Shown: piece after piece, positions 18,715-28,027 of the stretch
Layout: the number at the start of each line of letters is the position of its first letter
How positions within the stretch are numbered: position 1 is the first letter of the stretch
Origin: Cohaesibacter gelatinilyticus
GTDB lineage: Bacteria > Pseudomonadota > Alphaproteobacteria > Rhizobiales > Cohaesibacteraceae
Assembly (NCBI RefSeq): GCF_900215605.1
Contig: NZ_OBEL01000005.1
Coordinates: forward strand, 186,001 to 250,000
Reading direction: 5' to 3'
Length of the DNA: 64,000 nucleotides
Program-made: the position numbers and the translations under genes
Notes under the pieces: model-generated
What the model was told of the DNA's origin: nothing
What the model saw: only the letters and a program-made list of their open reading frames with translations
Database searches by the model: none

Positions 18715-21700
18715 TTATCTTATTCCAATCTGATCCAGTGCGGCACATCTCTGTTCTGCGTCAACCTCCATCAAGGATGGCCCGCAGCTCCACAAAAGCA
18801 GTGTTCGAACACTCTTTTGCGGATAGAGCGGTGCCAAAAGATGACCGTAAACAGCCATTTGGCTAACATAATCAAAGGGCACCTCATCAGGTGAAGCTGG
18901 TACATGACGGTTTGTTTTGTAATCCACGATCACAACTTCGTCAGGGGTAACGATCAACCTATCCACTTGGCCAGAAACATCTCTGGGGCCACTTGCGGTT
19001 TCTACCCAGCCCGCAATGGAAACTTCAGCCTGACTTTGGAAGGAGAATAGCTCGGAAAAAGCCGAATCGCTTAATAGTGCAAGTGCCTCAGACAGAATCG
19101 CATCCCGGCTTGTCTCTGTCATATCCCCTGCTACGCGATCCAAAAATGCTCTGCCTTGTTCTTCCCATCGGGAAGATATCAGATTGGGTAAATGTTCAAA
19201 CAAACTATGAAGGATCGAGCCTCTGCGCCTTGGTTCCCAATCATGAAGACTATGTTTGGTCGCGGACCCGGTGGTTGTCTGTCCGACATTGGGAAAGGCA
19301 ACGGATTTGGCTTCAACCAGATCAGCCGCTTTCGAAGGCTGCAACAACGCATTCGGGGCAGGTTCTGCTTCCAGTGAGACACGGAACCAATCGGGTAAAG
19401 CTGCTGGCGCGCTTACAGGACTAAGATTAAGGCTCTCATTCACAGGACGTGGACGGAAGTCTTGCTTCAGCTCCCAGCGCAAAATGCTTTCGCCAGTAAC
19501 GGGATGATCCAGTTCTACAGCATCAGGGCGCAACTGCCGGGCCACGACATTGTACCAGCAATTCTCCGCTGGCCCGTTAGTTCCTGTATATCCGCACAAA
19601 TAGAGCCGATCTTCCGCACGGGTCATGCCTACATAAAGAAGGCGCAGATATTCTTCTTCCGTCTCGCGATCCAGCTCCGAAAGGCTTGCTTGAATGATGG
19701 CAGGTTGATCAGCCTTTGCGGTCTTGAGTGCCATCAGATCGATGGAACTGTCTTTCTGATCCAGGGAGACAAGGTGCGGATGGTGACGAGGATTGGCAGG
19801 CTTGCCGGTGCTGTCCACCATGAAGACGATGGGAGCTTCCAGCCCTTTTGAGCCGTGAACCGTCATGACGCGGATCTGATTTTCAGCCGCGCCCATGTCA
19901 CGCTTGATCTCTGCGCCACCTTGGCGCATGGCAGCGAGAAATGCCTGCAGGTTGGGGATTTGCTTCTTCTCAAAATCCAGAGCGCGGGAAAGCAGCTCAT
20001 CAATCACTTCATCTGCTTCTGGCCCTAGACGTTCAATAAAAGCCCGACGTTTACCGCCCGGACCCAGAATTTGCGCATAGAAGTCGAAAGGTGGTTGGAA
20101 ATCAATCTGCCCGCGCCAATGACTGAGCGTGCCGAAAATACGACCAAACAAGCTGGATGGGTCATTTTGATGATGCGCACCCAGAATTTCCCAAAGGTTT
20201 TTTTCACGCTTTTCATCTGATTCAGGCGCTTTGGCCAGATCAAACAATTGCTCCTCTGAGAGACCAAAAAGTGGACTCTTCAGTACACAGGCAAGGCTGA
20301 GATCATCCTCTGGCAAAAGCATGACATCGCCAAGCGAGAGCAGATCCATGACGGCGATATGATCAAGCAAGGCAAGGCGGTCCGCGCCGGCAACGGGCAG
20401 ACCGGCTTCTTTCAGGGCGCGGTTGACAGCATTGGCAAAGCCGCCACGCTTGCGCACCAGAATAAGAATGTCGCCCGCAGTGATTCTTTTGCCAGATCCA
20501 GCCAGATGATCGCCATTTTGCAACCAATGCTTGATGGTTGAGGCGATGGTGTGTGCAAGTGTGACGGATGGACTGCTGTCCCCCTGTACATCCAATGGCG
20601 CAGCCCAATCATCATCCTGCTCTTGCTCAACCGGTTCCAATAATGGCCAAAGTTCTACCAGCCCTGGATCGTTGTGCCGAATGGCTTCATGTACGGTAGG
20701 CTCATGATCAGCTGACAGCGCGGTATATTGCGCTTCATTGGCAAAGACTTCATCCACTGCCTTCAGAATGTGCGGCGTGGAGCGGAAAGAGAGCTGCAAA
20801 TCGATCTTGTGGAACGGTTTTTCTTGCATTCTTGCACGCGATGCAAAGAGCTCGCGCATCTGGGCGAACCATTTTGGTTCCGCGCCCTGAAAACTATAGA
20901 TGGACTGCTTTTCATCTCCCACTGCAAAAATGGTGCGTTCCACCCCACGCATGCTTTCGCTGACGAAAAATTCCTCGCCCAGCTGCTGAATGATTTCCCA
21001 TTGCCGAGGGTTGGTGTCTTGCGCTTCATCGACCAGAATATGATCGATGCCCTGATCAAGTTTATAATGCACCCATGCAGCCGCTTGGGAGGGGGCAAGC
21101 AGATTGGCCGCTTTGATGATCAGATCATCAAAGTCCATTAAACCCCGTGCGGCTTTGGCGCGTTCATAATGGCTGATAACGCCGTCCGCCAGGATGAACA
21201 ACGCCCGACTGCCCGCCAATGTTACCAGGGCCTTGCGGCGCTCTTCCAGAGCATCCAATCGTGCTTGCTCGCGTTCAATACTGCCTTCCAGCGCCAAATC
21301 AGCTTCCTTGACCTTCTTGGAGGCCATGAAGCTGGCGCTTTTGGCAGCACCATCTTTCTTGCGCAAGAATGTCCACCAATGAGCAGCTTTTTGCTTTGGA
21401 TCTTCCGCATGCAGAAATGCCCGCAAAGTTGCCGCCTGATCCTTGTCTCTCTTGCCGCCAGCTTCGAACAGATCAACTAGAGAGCTTATATAATCCGTTG
21501 AGAAATGTGGGCTGTCTGACTGGCTGCTGCGCACCTTATCCATGCTGTCGCTTGGATCTACCCCAAGATGTTTGGCGAGAGCTTCCAATGCGGCGCTTAC
21601 ACCTGCTGCATCTTCGTTTCCATTTGATGTGTTTGCTTCCCCAGCTTCCATGAAGCGGCCAAAGCCTTCACGGTTGCGCACCAAGCTGGCCAGAGCATTG

Positions 21701-22281
21701 CGGATATCCATATCGCCCATGGAACCGACGAGATGATCCAGAGCCTCGCCCCACAAGGGTTGGCTATTCAGCCGCGCTGAAGACAGCACGGATCCAACGG
21801 CATTGCTCAACAATTCTGCTGCCAATTGATCATCCAGAATTTCAAAATGCGCGGGCACATTGGCTTCCAGTGGAAATTGATGCAGCAAGCGTTCGGCAAA
21901 GGCGTGAATGGTCTGAATTTTCAAACCGCCCGGAGTTTCCAGCGCTCGTGCAAAAAGTCGTCTGGCCAAAGCAAGCTCTTGCTCACTGGGCGGTCGCCCT
22001 TCCAAATCCTGCAAGGCTTTGGTCAAGGTTTCATCGTCCAGCCCGATCCAGTCGGAAAGTCGGGCAAAGACACGATTGGACATCTCCGCTGCAGCGGCCT
22101 TGGTAAAGGTCAGGCAAAGGATTCGAGAGGGATCGGTTCCGGCCAATAGAAGACGGATCACGCGCTGGGAAAGAACGAAGGTTTTACCCGAACCGGCATT
22201 GGCGCTCACCCAGGCAGATTGCTGAGGATGGGAAGCAAGGGCTTGATCTTGCCGTGTTTTGTCAGGGATCTGAAAAGTCAT
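18715..22281 (-). CDS. addA: Double-strand break repair helicase AddA
   Basis: UvrD/Rep-type (SF1) helicase-nuclease subunit that with AddB resects double-strand breaks to load RecA. 1188 residues from ATG 22281, two bases after the addB stop with GGGAGA in the end of addB as ribosome site; an upstream in-frame start would overlap addB by 31 bases. Seen: Walker A QQSAWVSANAGSGKTFVLSQ near residue 25, LVDEAQDTNPRQWEII (Walker B), QSIYSFQGAEP, MTVHGSKGLEAPIV, LRLLYVGMTRAEDRLY, and the C-terminal RecB-type nuclease GQVDRLIV...VVIVDYKTNR. Both helicase and nuclease motifs are intact. Confidence 0.96.
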   Translation of the reverse strand: MTFQIPDKTRQDQALASHPQQSAWVSANAGSGKTFVLSQRVIRLLLAGTDPSRILCLTFTKAAAAEMSNRVFARLSDWIGLDDETLTKALQDLEGRPPSEQELALARRLFARALETPGGLKIQTIHAFAERLLHQFPLEANVPAHFEILDDQLAAELLSNAVGSVLSSARLNSQPLWGEALDHLVGSMGDMDIRNALASLVRNREGFGRFMEAGEANTSNGNEDAAGVSAALEALAKHLGVDPSDSMDKVRSSQSDSPHFSTDYISSLVDLFEAGGKRDKDQAATLRAFLHAEDPKQKAAHWWTFLRKKDGAAKSASFMASKKVKEADLALEGSIEREQARLDALEERRKALVTLAGSRALFILADGVISHYERAKAARGLMDFDDLIIKAANLLAPSQAAAWVHYKLDQGIDHILVDEAQDTNPRQWEIIQQLGEEFFVSESMRGVERTIFAVGDEKQSIYSFQGAEPKWFAQMRELFASRARMQEKPFHKIDLQLSFRSTPHILKAVDEVFANEAQYTALSADHEPTVHEAIRHNDPGLVELWPLLEPVEQEQDDDWAAPLDVQGDSSPSVTLAHTIASTIKHWLQNGDHLAGSGKRITAGDILILVRKRGGFANAVNRALKEAGLPVAGADRLALLDHIAVMDLLSLGDVMLLPEDDLSLACVLKSPLFGLSEEQLFDLAKAPESDEKREKNLWEILGAHHQNDPSSLFGRIFGTLSHWRGQIDFQPPFDFYAQILGPGGKRRAFIERLGPEADEVIDELLSRALDFEKKQIPNLQAFLAAMRQGGAEIKRDMGAAENQIRVMTVHGSKGLEAPIVFMVDSTGKPANPRHHPHLVSLDQKDSSIDLMALKTAKADQPAIIQASLSELDRETEEEYLRLLYVGMTRAEDRLYLCGYTGTNGPAENCWYNVVARQLRPDAVELDHPVTGESILRWELKQDFRPRPVNESLNLSPVSAPAALPDWFRVSLEAEPAPNALLQPSKAADLVEAKSVAFPNVGQTTTGSATKHSLHDWEPRRRGSILHSLFEHLPNLISSRWEEQGRAFLDRVAGDMTETSRDAILSEALALLSDSAFSELFSFQSQAEVSIAGWVETASGPRDVSGQVDRLIVTPDEVVIVDYKTNRHVPASPDEVPFDYVSQMAVYGHLLAPLYPQKSVRTLLLWSCGPSLMEVDAEQRCAALDQIGIR

Positions 22282-22283
22282 GC

Positions 22284-25200
22284 CTATTCGTCTCCCTCGC
22301 TTTGCTGAGACCATTCCTTGACGCGAGCAAGGTGATCATAAGGGCTTTCAAAGCGCTCAAACATCGGACGAGCGCGAGACATGTACCCTTTGGATGGATT
22401 GTCATAGGCAACGATCAGTCCAAGCAGACGTTTACCGATCAATTCAACAATATCTTCGGCTGCATAATCCTTCTCAACGCCGCTTTTGATTTCCCCTGCC
22501 TTGCGTCCGCCAGACAGTTTGATCCAGGCCATGTCTGAGACTTCAACCGAGCGAGGGATATCCTTGAAGCCGCCAAGTTTGGCCATATAGCCTTCCAGCG
22601 CCAATTGTGGTGCAAAGCCGGGTAGGACTTGCTTTGCAGAAGGCGGCTGGCCGGTCTTGAAATCAATCACCGACAGGCTGCCATCTTTCATGATATCCAG
22701 CCGGTCTGCCCGTCCGCGCAAATGGAACGAGCCGGAACGCATCGGCAACGAAGTGCCGCCCGCTATTTCTGCAAAACGACTGGCAACATCATCATTGCGT
22801 CTTGCTTCCCATTCGAAAATGAACCAGTGAGCAATGCGCTCGAAGCGCGGCCACCATATAGCCAGCAGATCTGGGAAGTTCTCGAACCGTGTGAAAGCAG
22901 ACCGTCCCAACTCAATCAGATGGTCATAGGCTCTTTGATCAAATGGACCTTCCCAGTTCTGGGTAAAATCCCCCAGCACGTCATGAATGATGGAGCCTTT
23001 TTCAGCACCGCCCGGGGGGCTGCCAATATCGTCGAGCTGACGCAGGCCCAACACATGTTTTGCGTAAAGTGCGTAAGGATCACGTACCCATGTTTCAATC
23101 TCGGTGACCGAGAGATTGCGCGGACGATGTTCCAAAGGTGGCTTGGGGTTGGGGCGCGGAATAAGCTTCGGTGCCCTGGGAGCATCCAGTTGGCGTGCCC
23201 AGCGAATATACTTCTCTCCACGTGCTACCATCGCATCACTTGCCTCGCGCCCGGCTACGGCCTCAAGCCGCAGGATCCAGCGACTTGGCACAGTGGGAGA
23301 GCCGCCACTTTTCTCTGAGCGCACCAAAATCACTTCGCGACGCCCCATGGATTGCGCGAAGTCATGGGCGGCAAGGCCGGTGCGCCGCTCAGGTGGCTCC
23401 AGTTTCATTCCGGCACGCATGGGACGGGAGAGCCAGGCATCAGATTTTGTTTGAGCAGGCCAGGAGCCTTCATTGAGGCCTCCAATCACCACTCGATCCA
23501 CATCCATCAAACGAGCTTCCAAGGTACCGAGCAATTGTAGACGAGGATGCCCACTGCCATGATCAAGAACCGTCTCACCGGACATCATGGCAACGAGGAA
23601 AGGCTCTACATCGCGTGCGCCCAGCATGATATTTTCACTGGCGGGGCTTTGTATGCGCTCAAAGAAACTGCGCATGGCACGACCAGCTTCTTCATCATAG
23701 AAGCGTTGAGGATCAGCCTCTTCGTTTGCTGCAATTGCTTCGACACAAGCAATGATGTGCTTGATCCAATCGGACAGAGGTTGTGGTTCTTCTGACTGAA
23801 GAACGAGCGTCTCCAGAGATCCAAGGCTCTGTTGCAAATTCTCTAGCAGCTTCTTCGCAAGATCCCAGTTTTGCGGCAATGGAGTTTCTGGATCCTTTGC
23901 GTGGCGCTCTTCACGACGATTGGCAAATTCATTGAGTAATGTTTGCAAACCACCACCAAGACGCGGGCCGCGCAACAGCTCAACCTCAATGAAGCGGGCA
24001 GCCCGCCGGGCTTGGCTTCGCTCCATGCCAAGGGAAGCAAGAGGATGCTTGATCAGTGCGAGCAGGGACACAGGCTCCATATGCTGCAAAACACAGTCCA
24101 GCATCAGACGCATCAAGAGAGCAGGGGGTGTTTCACCCAGTGGCATACCGGCGCTATCCTCGACCTCGATATTCCAGCGTTTCAACTCTACCATCACGCG
24201 ACGTGCCAAGGCCCGGTCAGGGGTTACCAGAGCGGCTTTTTTGCCTTTGTCAGCTAGTGTCTCTCGCAAAGCCAGGGCGCAAATGCGCGCTTCTTCCTGC
24301 TCGTTGGCACCCCTTGCCAAGGCAACATCCAATAAAGCGATCTGACGATCGGCCTCTAGGAATTGATCCAGAGCCTGTTTCCAGAGATCCGTGCTTTCCG
24401 CCGGGCGCAAGGCTTCGCTGACCAGTTTTTCGCGTAATGAAAGCGGATGGCTCACACTTCCCAATTTGCGAACGTCACCACGAGTTAGTTTCAGTCGATC
24501 AAGCAATTGCTTGAGGTTGAATTGCGGATGCCCGGCAACACCCTCACCTTGACCTTCAAGGGGATGTAAATGGCCGATAGCCAGCCAGCTTTGCTCATCC
24601 AGTTGATAATCTAACCCCGGAAGGATCAAGGCCCCTTTGGGATGATTGGCCACTGCCACCAGAAGATCGGCAGTGGCAGGGACAGAGCCGGTTGAACCGG
24701 CAGCAATCACTGGACCCGTATGACCTTTCAGTGCTTCAATTTCACGAGAAAGCACGGCATTGCGGCGCTCTACCGGATCTACCAGCTCTCGCTCGGTCAG
24801 AATAGCTGGCCAGAATTGGGTGGCTATCTTCAAGAATTCCAGGCTCATCTGCCAATAGGCGCCATAATCATCGGGCACCAAATCTCCCAGCAATGACCAG
24901 TCGCTCTCTTCGCGATGGACAGCATCGATCAGCGCCAGTAGATCAATGGCAAGATAAGCAGCATCACTTGGTGTGCTGGAAACATTCAGACGTTGTTTGG
25001 GATCGAGGCGCAAGATTTCACGTGCTTGCTTCTGCGCCCAAAAATGTACCAGCTGCGTCATGATCAACCGACGCTCCAACGGATCCATTGCGCTTGGCAA
25101 GGACCAGAATCCATCATCAACACCAATACTGACTTTCAAGGGAAGCAGATCTTCGTCGACATCTCCAATGACATGGATACGAGGCAGAATGATGCTCGGC

Positions 25201-25469
25201 CAGCCACGTAGGCGCAGATGAGAGACAAAAGCTTCTTTCAGCGCATTGGCCGTACGGCGGGTTGGCACATAAATGGTAACACTGGCCAACGCACCAGGGT
25301 CAGAGCCATCAAAATTTGGAATCAGGTCACCATCGATCAAGCTATCGATCATGGTTGCCAGAAAGCCGGAACCGGGACTGATGGAATAGACATTGGGGTG
25401 AGAGATATTCGAGCTATATGAAAAAAGATCCAATCTCTCTCTCCCGTCAAACCAGCCTCCGGCCATCAT
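22284..25469 (-). CDS. addB: Double-strand break repair protein AddB
   Basis: Partner of AddA in the helicase-nuclease. 1061 residues. Seen: the N-terminal SISPGSGFLATMIDSLIDG and VTIYVPTRRTANALKEAF typical of alphaproteobacterial AddB, which shows no GxxGxGK P-loop in this region; RVVIGGLNEGSWPAQTKSD in the middle; and the C-terminal nuclease core RGRADRLDIMKDG with SVIDFKTGQPP and QLALEGYM. Cysteines that could hold an iron-sulfur cluster were not clear. The start is uncertain: ATG 25469 is used but homology begins about 27 residues later. It follows murU by 124 bp, a gap that contains a possible SOS-type box. Confidence 0.93.
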   Translation of the reverse strand: MMAGGWFDGRERLDLFSYSSNISHPNVYSISPGSGFLATMIDSLIDGDLIPNFDGSDPGALASVTIYVPTRRTANALKEAFVSHLRLRGWPSIILPRIHVIGDVDEDLLPLKVSIGVDDGFWSLPSAMDPLERRLIMTQLVHFWAQKQAREILRLDPKQRLNVSSTPSDAAYLAIDLLALIDAVHREESDWSLLGDLVPDDYGAYWQMSLEFLKIATQFWPAILTERELVDPVERRNAVLSREIEALKGHTGPVIAAGSTGSVPATADLLVAVANHPKGALILPGLDYQLDEQSWLAIGHLHPLEGQGEGVAGHPQFNLKQLLDRLKLTRGDVRKLGSVSHPLSLREKLVSEALRPAESTDLWKQALDQFLEADRQIALLDVALARGANEQEEARICALALRETLADKGKKAALVTPDRALARRVMVELKRWNIEVEDSAGMPLGETPPALLMRLMLDCVLQHMEPVSLLALIKHPLASLGMERSQARRAARFIEVELLRGPRLGGGLQTLLNEFANRREERHAKDPETPLPQNWDLAKKLLENLQQSLGSLETLVLQSEEPQPLSDWIKHIIACVEAIAANEEADPQRFYDEEAGRAMRSFFERIQSPASENIMLGARDVEPFLVAMMSGETVLDHGSGHPRLQLLGTLEARLMDVDRVVIGGLNEGSWPAQTKSDAWLSRPMRAGMKLEPPERRTGLAAHDFAQSMGRREVILVRSEKSGGSPTVPSRWILRLEAVAGREASDAMVARGEKYIRWARQLDAPRAPKLIPRPNPKPPLEHRPRNLSVTEIETWVRDPYALYAKHVLGLRQLDDIGSPPGGAEKGSIIHDVLGDFTQNWEGPFDQRAYDHLIELGRSAFTRFENFPDLLAIWWPRFERIAHWFIFEWEARRNDDVASRFAEIAGGTSLPMRSGSFHLRGRADRLDIMKDGSLSVIDFKTGQPPSAKQVLPGFAPQLALEGYMAKLGGFKDIPRSVEVSDMAWIKLSGGRKAGEIKSGVEKDYAAEDIVELIGKRLLGLIVAYDNPSKGYMSRARPMFERFESPYDHLARVKEWSQQSEGDE

Positions 25470-25573
25470 AGATTGCCAAAACCAAAGCCCGACTAAAAGC
25501 CTTTCGACGATAATTGAAACGCCCGAAAAGCTTTCGCTATTTGTTTGAAACGGGTTCTCATCCGAAAAATCTG

Positions 25574-25588
25574 CAACTTTTCGGGAAC
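25574..25588. promoter_or_regulatory. Possible LexA (SOS) box upstream of addB
   Basis: On the reverse strand the sequence reads GTTC-N7-GTTG, one base off the alphaproteobacterial LexA box GTTC-N7-GTTC, about 105 bp before the addB start. A palindrome GAACGCGTTC overlaps it at 25585-25594. SOS control is inference. Confidence 0.3.
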
Positions 25589-25593
25589 GCGTT

Positions 25594-26355
25594 CTAAATC
25601 AGGCCCATATGTGTACTGTTCTGAATGGCTTTTTCTGCTTGGTCAATAGCACAGGGTTCTCCCACGTGTAACCATATGCCATCCATGGATAGGCCAAACA
25701 AACGTTCTTCTTTGATGGCCTGGTCGAATTGCACATTCAGGGAGTGAGCACCATCAGGAGCTTTCTTGAACAAACGTGGATGCAGAATGGCAGCGCCGCT
25801 ATAGACGAATGGGGAGATAGTCCGCGCGTCACGACGACTGAGACGACCATCCTTGTCCATTTTGAAATCACCTTTGCCTTCATAGCCGATAGCGGAGACG
25901 GTCGGTGCCAGAAGGAGAAGAGCATCCATTTTGTCATCATCCCAATGATCAGACAGCAAAGATAAATTATTGGCAACGCCTTCCATCCAGAAACTGTCCG
26001 AATTGAGCAGATAGAAGGGGTCTTGCCCAAGAGAGGGAAGGGCTTTGGTAATACCACCACCGGTCTCCAAAAGGACGTCGCGTTCATCGGAGATAATGAT
26101 TTCGCATTGGGCAGAGCGTTTTGCATGAACTTCCACCAAGTCGGCAAGATAGTGAACATTCACGATTGTGCGCTCGACGCCAGCAATGCGCAGTTTATCA
26201 AGCGCTCGATCAATCAGTGCTTGACCTGCAACAGGAATTAAGGGTTTGGGAGTGATCGCCGATAGAGGGCGCATGCGCGTACCGCGTCCGGCCGCCAAAA
26301 TCATACCGGTCTTGGGGGCGCCGAGTGGAGCCTTGAAATGTTCGTTATTTGTCAT
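25594..26355 (-). CDS. murU: Sugar-1-phosphate nucleotidyltransferase, MurU-like
   Basis: 253-residue nucleotidyltransferase. The N-terminus has the family signature GMILAAGRGTRMRPLS followed by KPLIPVAGQALIDR, then FYLLNSDSFWMEG for the metal-binding aspartate, and IWLHVGEPCAIDQAEKAI near the end. In Pseudomonas, MurU makes UDP-MurNAc from MurNAc-1-phosphate made by AmgK, a cell-wall recycling route that bypasses fosfomycin-sensitive MurA. The neighbouring upstream gene carries an AmgK-type kinase domain, so MurU is the best name. A mannose-1-phosphate guanylyltransferase-like role is the alternative from sequence alone. Confidence 0.85.
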   Translation of the reverse strand: MTNNEHFKAPLGAPKTGMILAAGRGTRMRPLSAITPKPLIPVAGQALIDRALDKLRIAGVERTIVNVHYLADLVEVHAKRSAQCEIIISDERDVLLETGGGITKALPSLGQDPFYLLNSDSFWMEGVANNLSLLSDHWDDDKMDALLLLAPTVSAIGYEGKGDFKMDKDGRLSRRDARTISPFVYSGAAILHPRLFKKAPDGAHSLNVQFDQAIKEERLFGLSMDGIWLHVGEPCAIDQAEKAIQNSTHMGLI

Positions 26356-26389
26356 TCACGTACTGCCAGTCTTGCGTGGCTTGCCAACA

Positions 26390-27964
26390 TCAAAATGTGG
26401 ATGGCAGGTCCAACAATTTATTCTCATTATAAAAGGCGCTCAAATCAGCTAACTCGGGATGGGCAAGGCAGCGAGCCAAGTAACCAATACCCCGTGGGAT
26501 ATGCGCCATATAGGAGCTTTTGCCCAAACTCAATTTGGCCCGGGCGAAGGCCCCCAAATTCTTGGATGTCCGCTGTGCGCCGCACAAAGCATAAGATTGC
26601 TCGAAAATCTGCGACGCCTCACGGTCAAAGGATCTATGCTGCATATAGGCAGCTTTAAGCGTTTTTTCCAGATCAGGCTCAATGGAGATCCGTGCATCCA
26701 GACAAAGAGCTGCAACATCATAGGCGCTTGGTCCAATGAGGCAATCCTGAAAATCAATAAAACCGATCAACTTATCGTCGCGGATCTTTTCCAGCCAGAA
26801 ACAATTGGGATTTTGCACATCACGAAGAACAAGGCACTGTTCTGCTTCAATCAGAATATCAAAAGCTGGCTGCCATAGTGAAACATAGACCTCTCTTGTG
26901 GTAGCAGGACAATCCTGTCCCTTTAGAAATGGCCAATACCAATCAAGGAAAATATCCAGTTCAACCTCAAAAGCTGCGCGATCGTAATTGGAGAGGAGGT
27001 GAGGCCCACCAGAACCCGAGAGTTGGGTGGCGTTGCTTTGCCAGCCATCTTGATGAAAATCCGCCAGCGCGATCACCGTTGCCTCATATCGTTCTGCAAT
27101 CGGTTTGGCTTCCTTATTTGGAACGCTTAGGCTCAGGCATTCACTGCCAAAATCTTCCCAAAGAGCCAATCCGTTATTCAATTGATGGCCAAAGCACTGT
27201 GGTACGGTGAGACCGGCCTTTTCCAGATTTTCCGCAACAGTGATCATCGGCGCCAGTTCGGTTACGCGATGTGCGATCAAATCATACCGACGACCATCAG
27301 CGAGAACAGGGCCCGGCTCACGTTTTGGCATATCCATCAAGATGGCGGTTTGCTGAGTTTCGCTATGATAAGCACGTTGATAGCTGCGAGTTGAAAGATC
27401 GCCATCTATTTCGCTGAGTTTGGCGTTTCCCCAATCACAATCAATGAGCAATTGCCGTTTCTGACAGGGACGTTCCAGCCTATCCTTCCATGCTTTGTTT
27501 CCCTGCAAGGTCAGGTGGCGAGCAGAGCTTTCCTCTCCATGCGCATCTTCAAAATGCAGCCAAAGAGTAGACGCGGGAAGCAGCTCTTCACCCCGATCTG
27601 GCCATTCCACCAATGTGCACCCTTCTTGCCAGCTTTCCTCAAAGCCAATCTCGTACAATTCCTCGAAATCGCTGATGCGATAGAGATCGAAGTGGCTGAC
27701 CTCAAGACCGTCCAGATGATAGTTCTGTACCAGAGTGAAGGTGGGGCTGGGAACTTCAAGAAGCTCATCATCGGCAAGTGAGCGCAACAGAGCACGGGCC
27801 AGAGTGCTTTTGCCCATGCCAACGTCGCCATCCAGTGCGATTACATCACCCGACCGGAGAATCTCGGCCAGGTCCCCTGCAAAAGCCTGACCGGCAGCTT
27901 CATCAAGATTTGGGAAGCTGAAGTGCCAATCAGAAGAAGGTGAAGATACATTGGTTGGTTGCAT
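26390..27964 (-). CDS. tsaE/amgK: TsaE ATPase fused to AmgK-type sugar kinase
   Basis: A 524-residue two-domain protein. Residues about 1-165 are TsaE, the ATPase that supports the tRNA threonylcarbamoyladenosine (t6A) complex: Walker A GDVGMGKSTLARAL near residue 45, then VPSPTFTLVQNY, VSHFDLYRI and VEWPDRGEELLP. Residues about 190-524 are an aminoglycoside-phosphotransferase-fold kinase, with LVLRDVQNPNCFWLE (catalytic Asp and Asn) and FIDFQDCLIGPSAYDVAALC (metal-binding Asp). AmgK phosphorylates MurNAc and GlcNAc at the anomeric carbon for recycling, and the next gene is murU-like. The fusion is known in alphaproteobacteria. The usual His of RDYHSPN is replaced by Gln here, which deserves care but does not by itself kill the site. 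Confidence 0.9.
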   Translation of the reverse strand: MQPTNVSSPSSDWHFSFPNLDEAAGQAFAGDLAEILRSGDVIALDGDVGMGKSTLARALLRSLADDELLEVPSPTFTLVQNYHLDGLEVSHFDLYRISDFEELYEIGFEESWQEGCTLVEWPDRGEELLPASTLWLHFEDAHGEESSARHLTLQGNKAWKDRLERPCQKRQLLIDCDWGNAKLSEIDGDLSTRSYQRAYHSETQQTAILMDMPKREPGPVLADGRRYDLIAHRVTELAPMITVAENLEKAGLTVPQCFGHQLNNGLALWEDFGSECLSLSVPNKEAKPIAERYEATVIALADFHQDGWQSNATQLSGSGGPHLLSNYDRAAFEVELDIFLDWYWPFLKGQDCPATTREVYVSLWQPAFDILIEAEQCLVLRDVQNPNCFWLEKIRDDKLIGFIDFQDCLIGPSAYDVAALCLDARISIEPDLEKTLKAAYMQHRSFDREASQIFEQSYALCGAQRTSKNLGAFARAKLSLGKSSYMAHIPRGIGYLARCLAHPELADLSAFYNENKLLDLPSTF

Positions 27965-28027
27965 GCACTGGCTATCTGAATGAAGAGAGAAAAGCAGGAC
28001 TAGGCCAATTGACTTGCTTTGTCAGGT

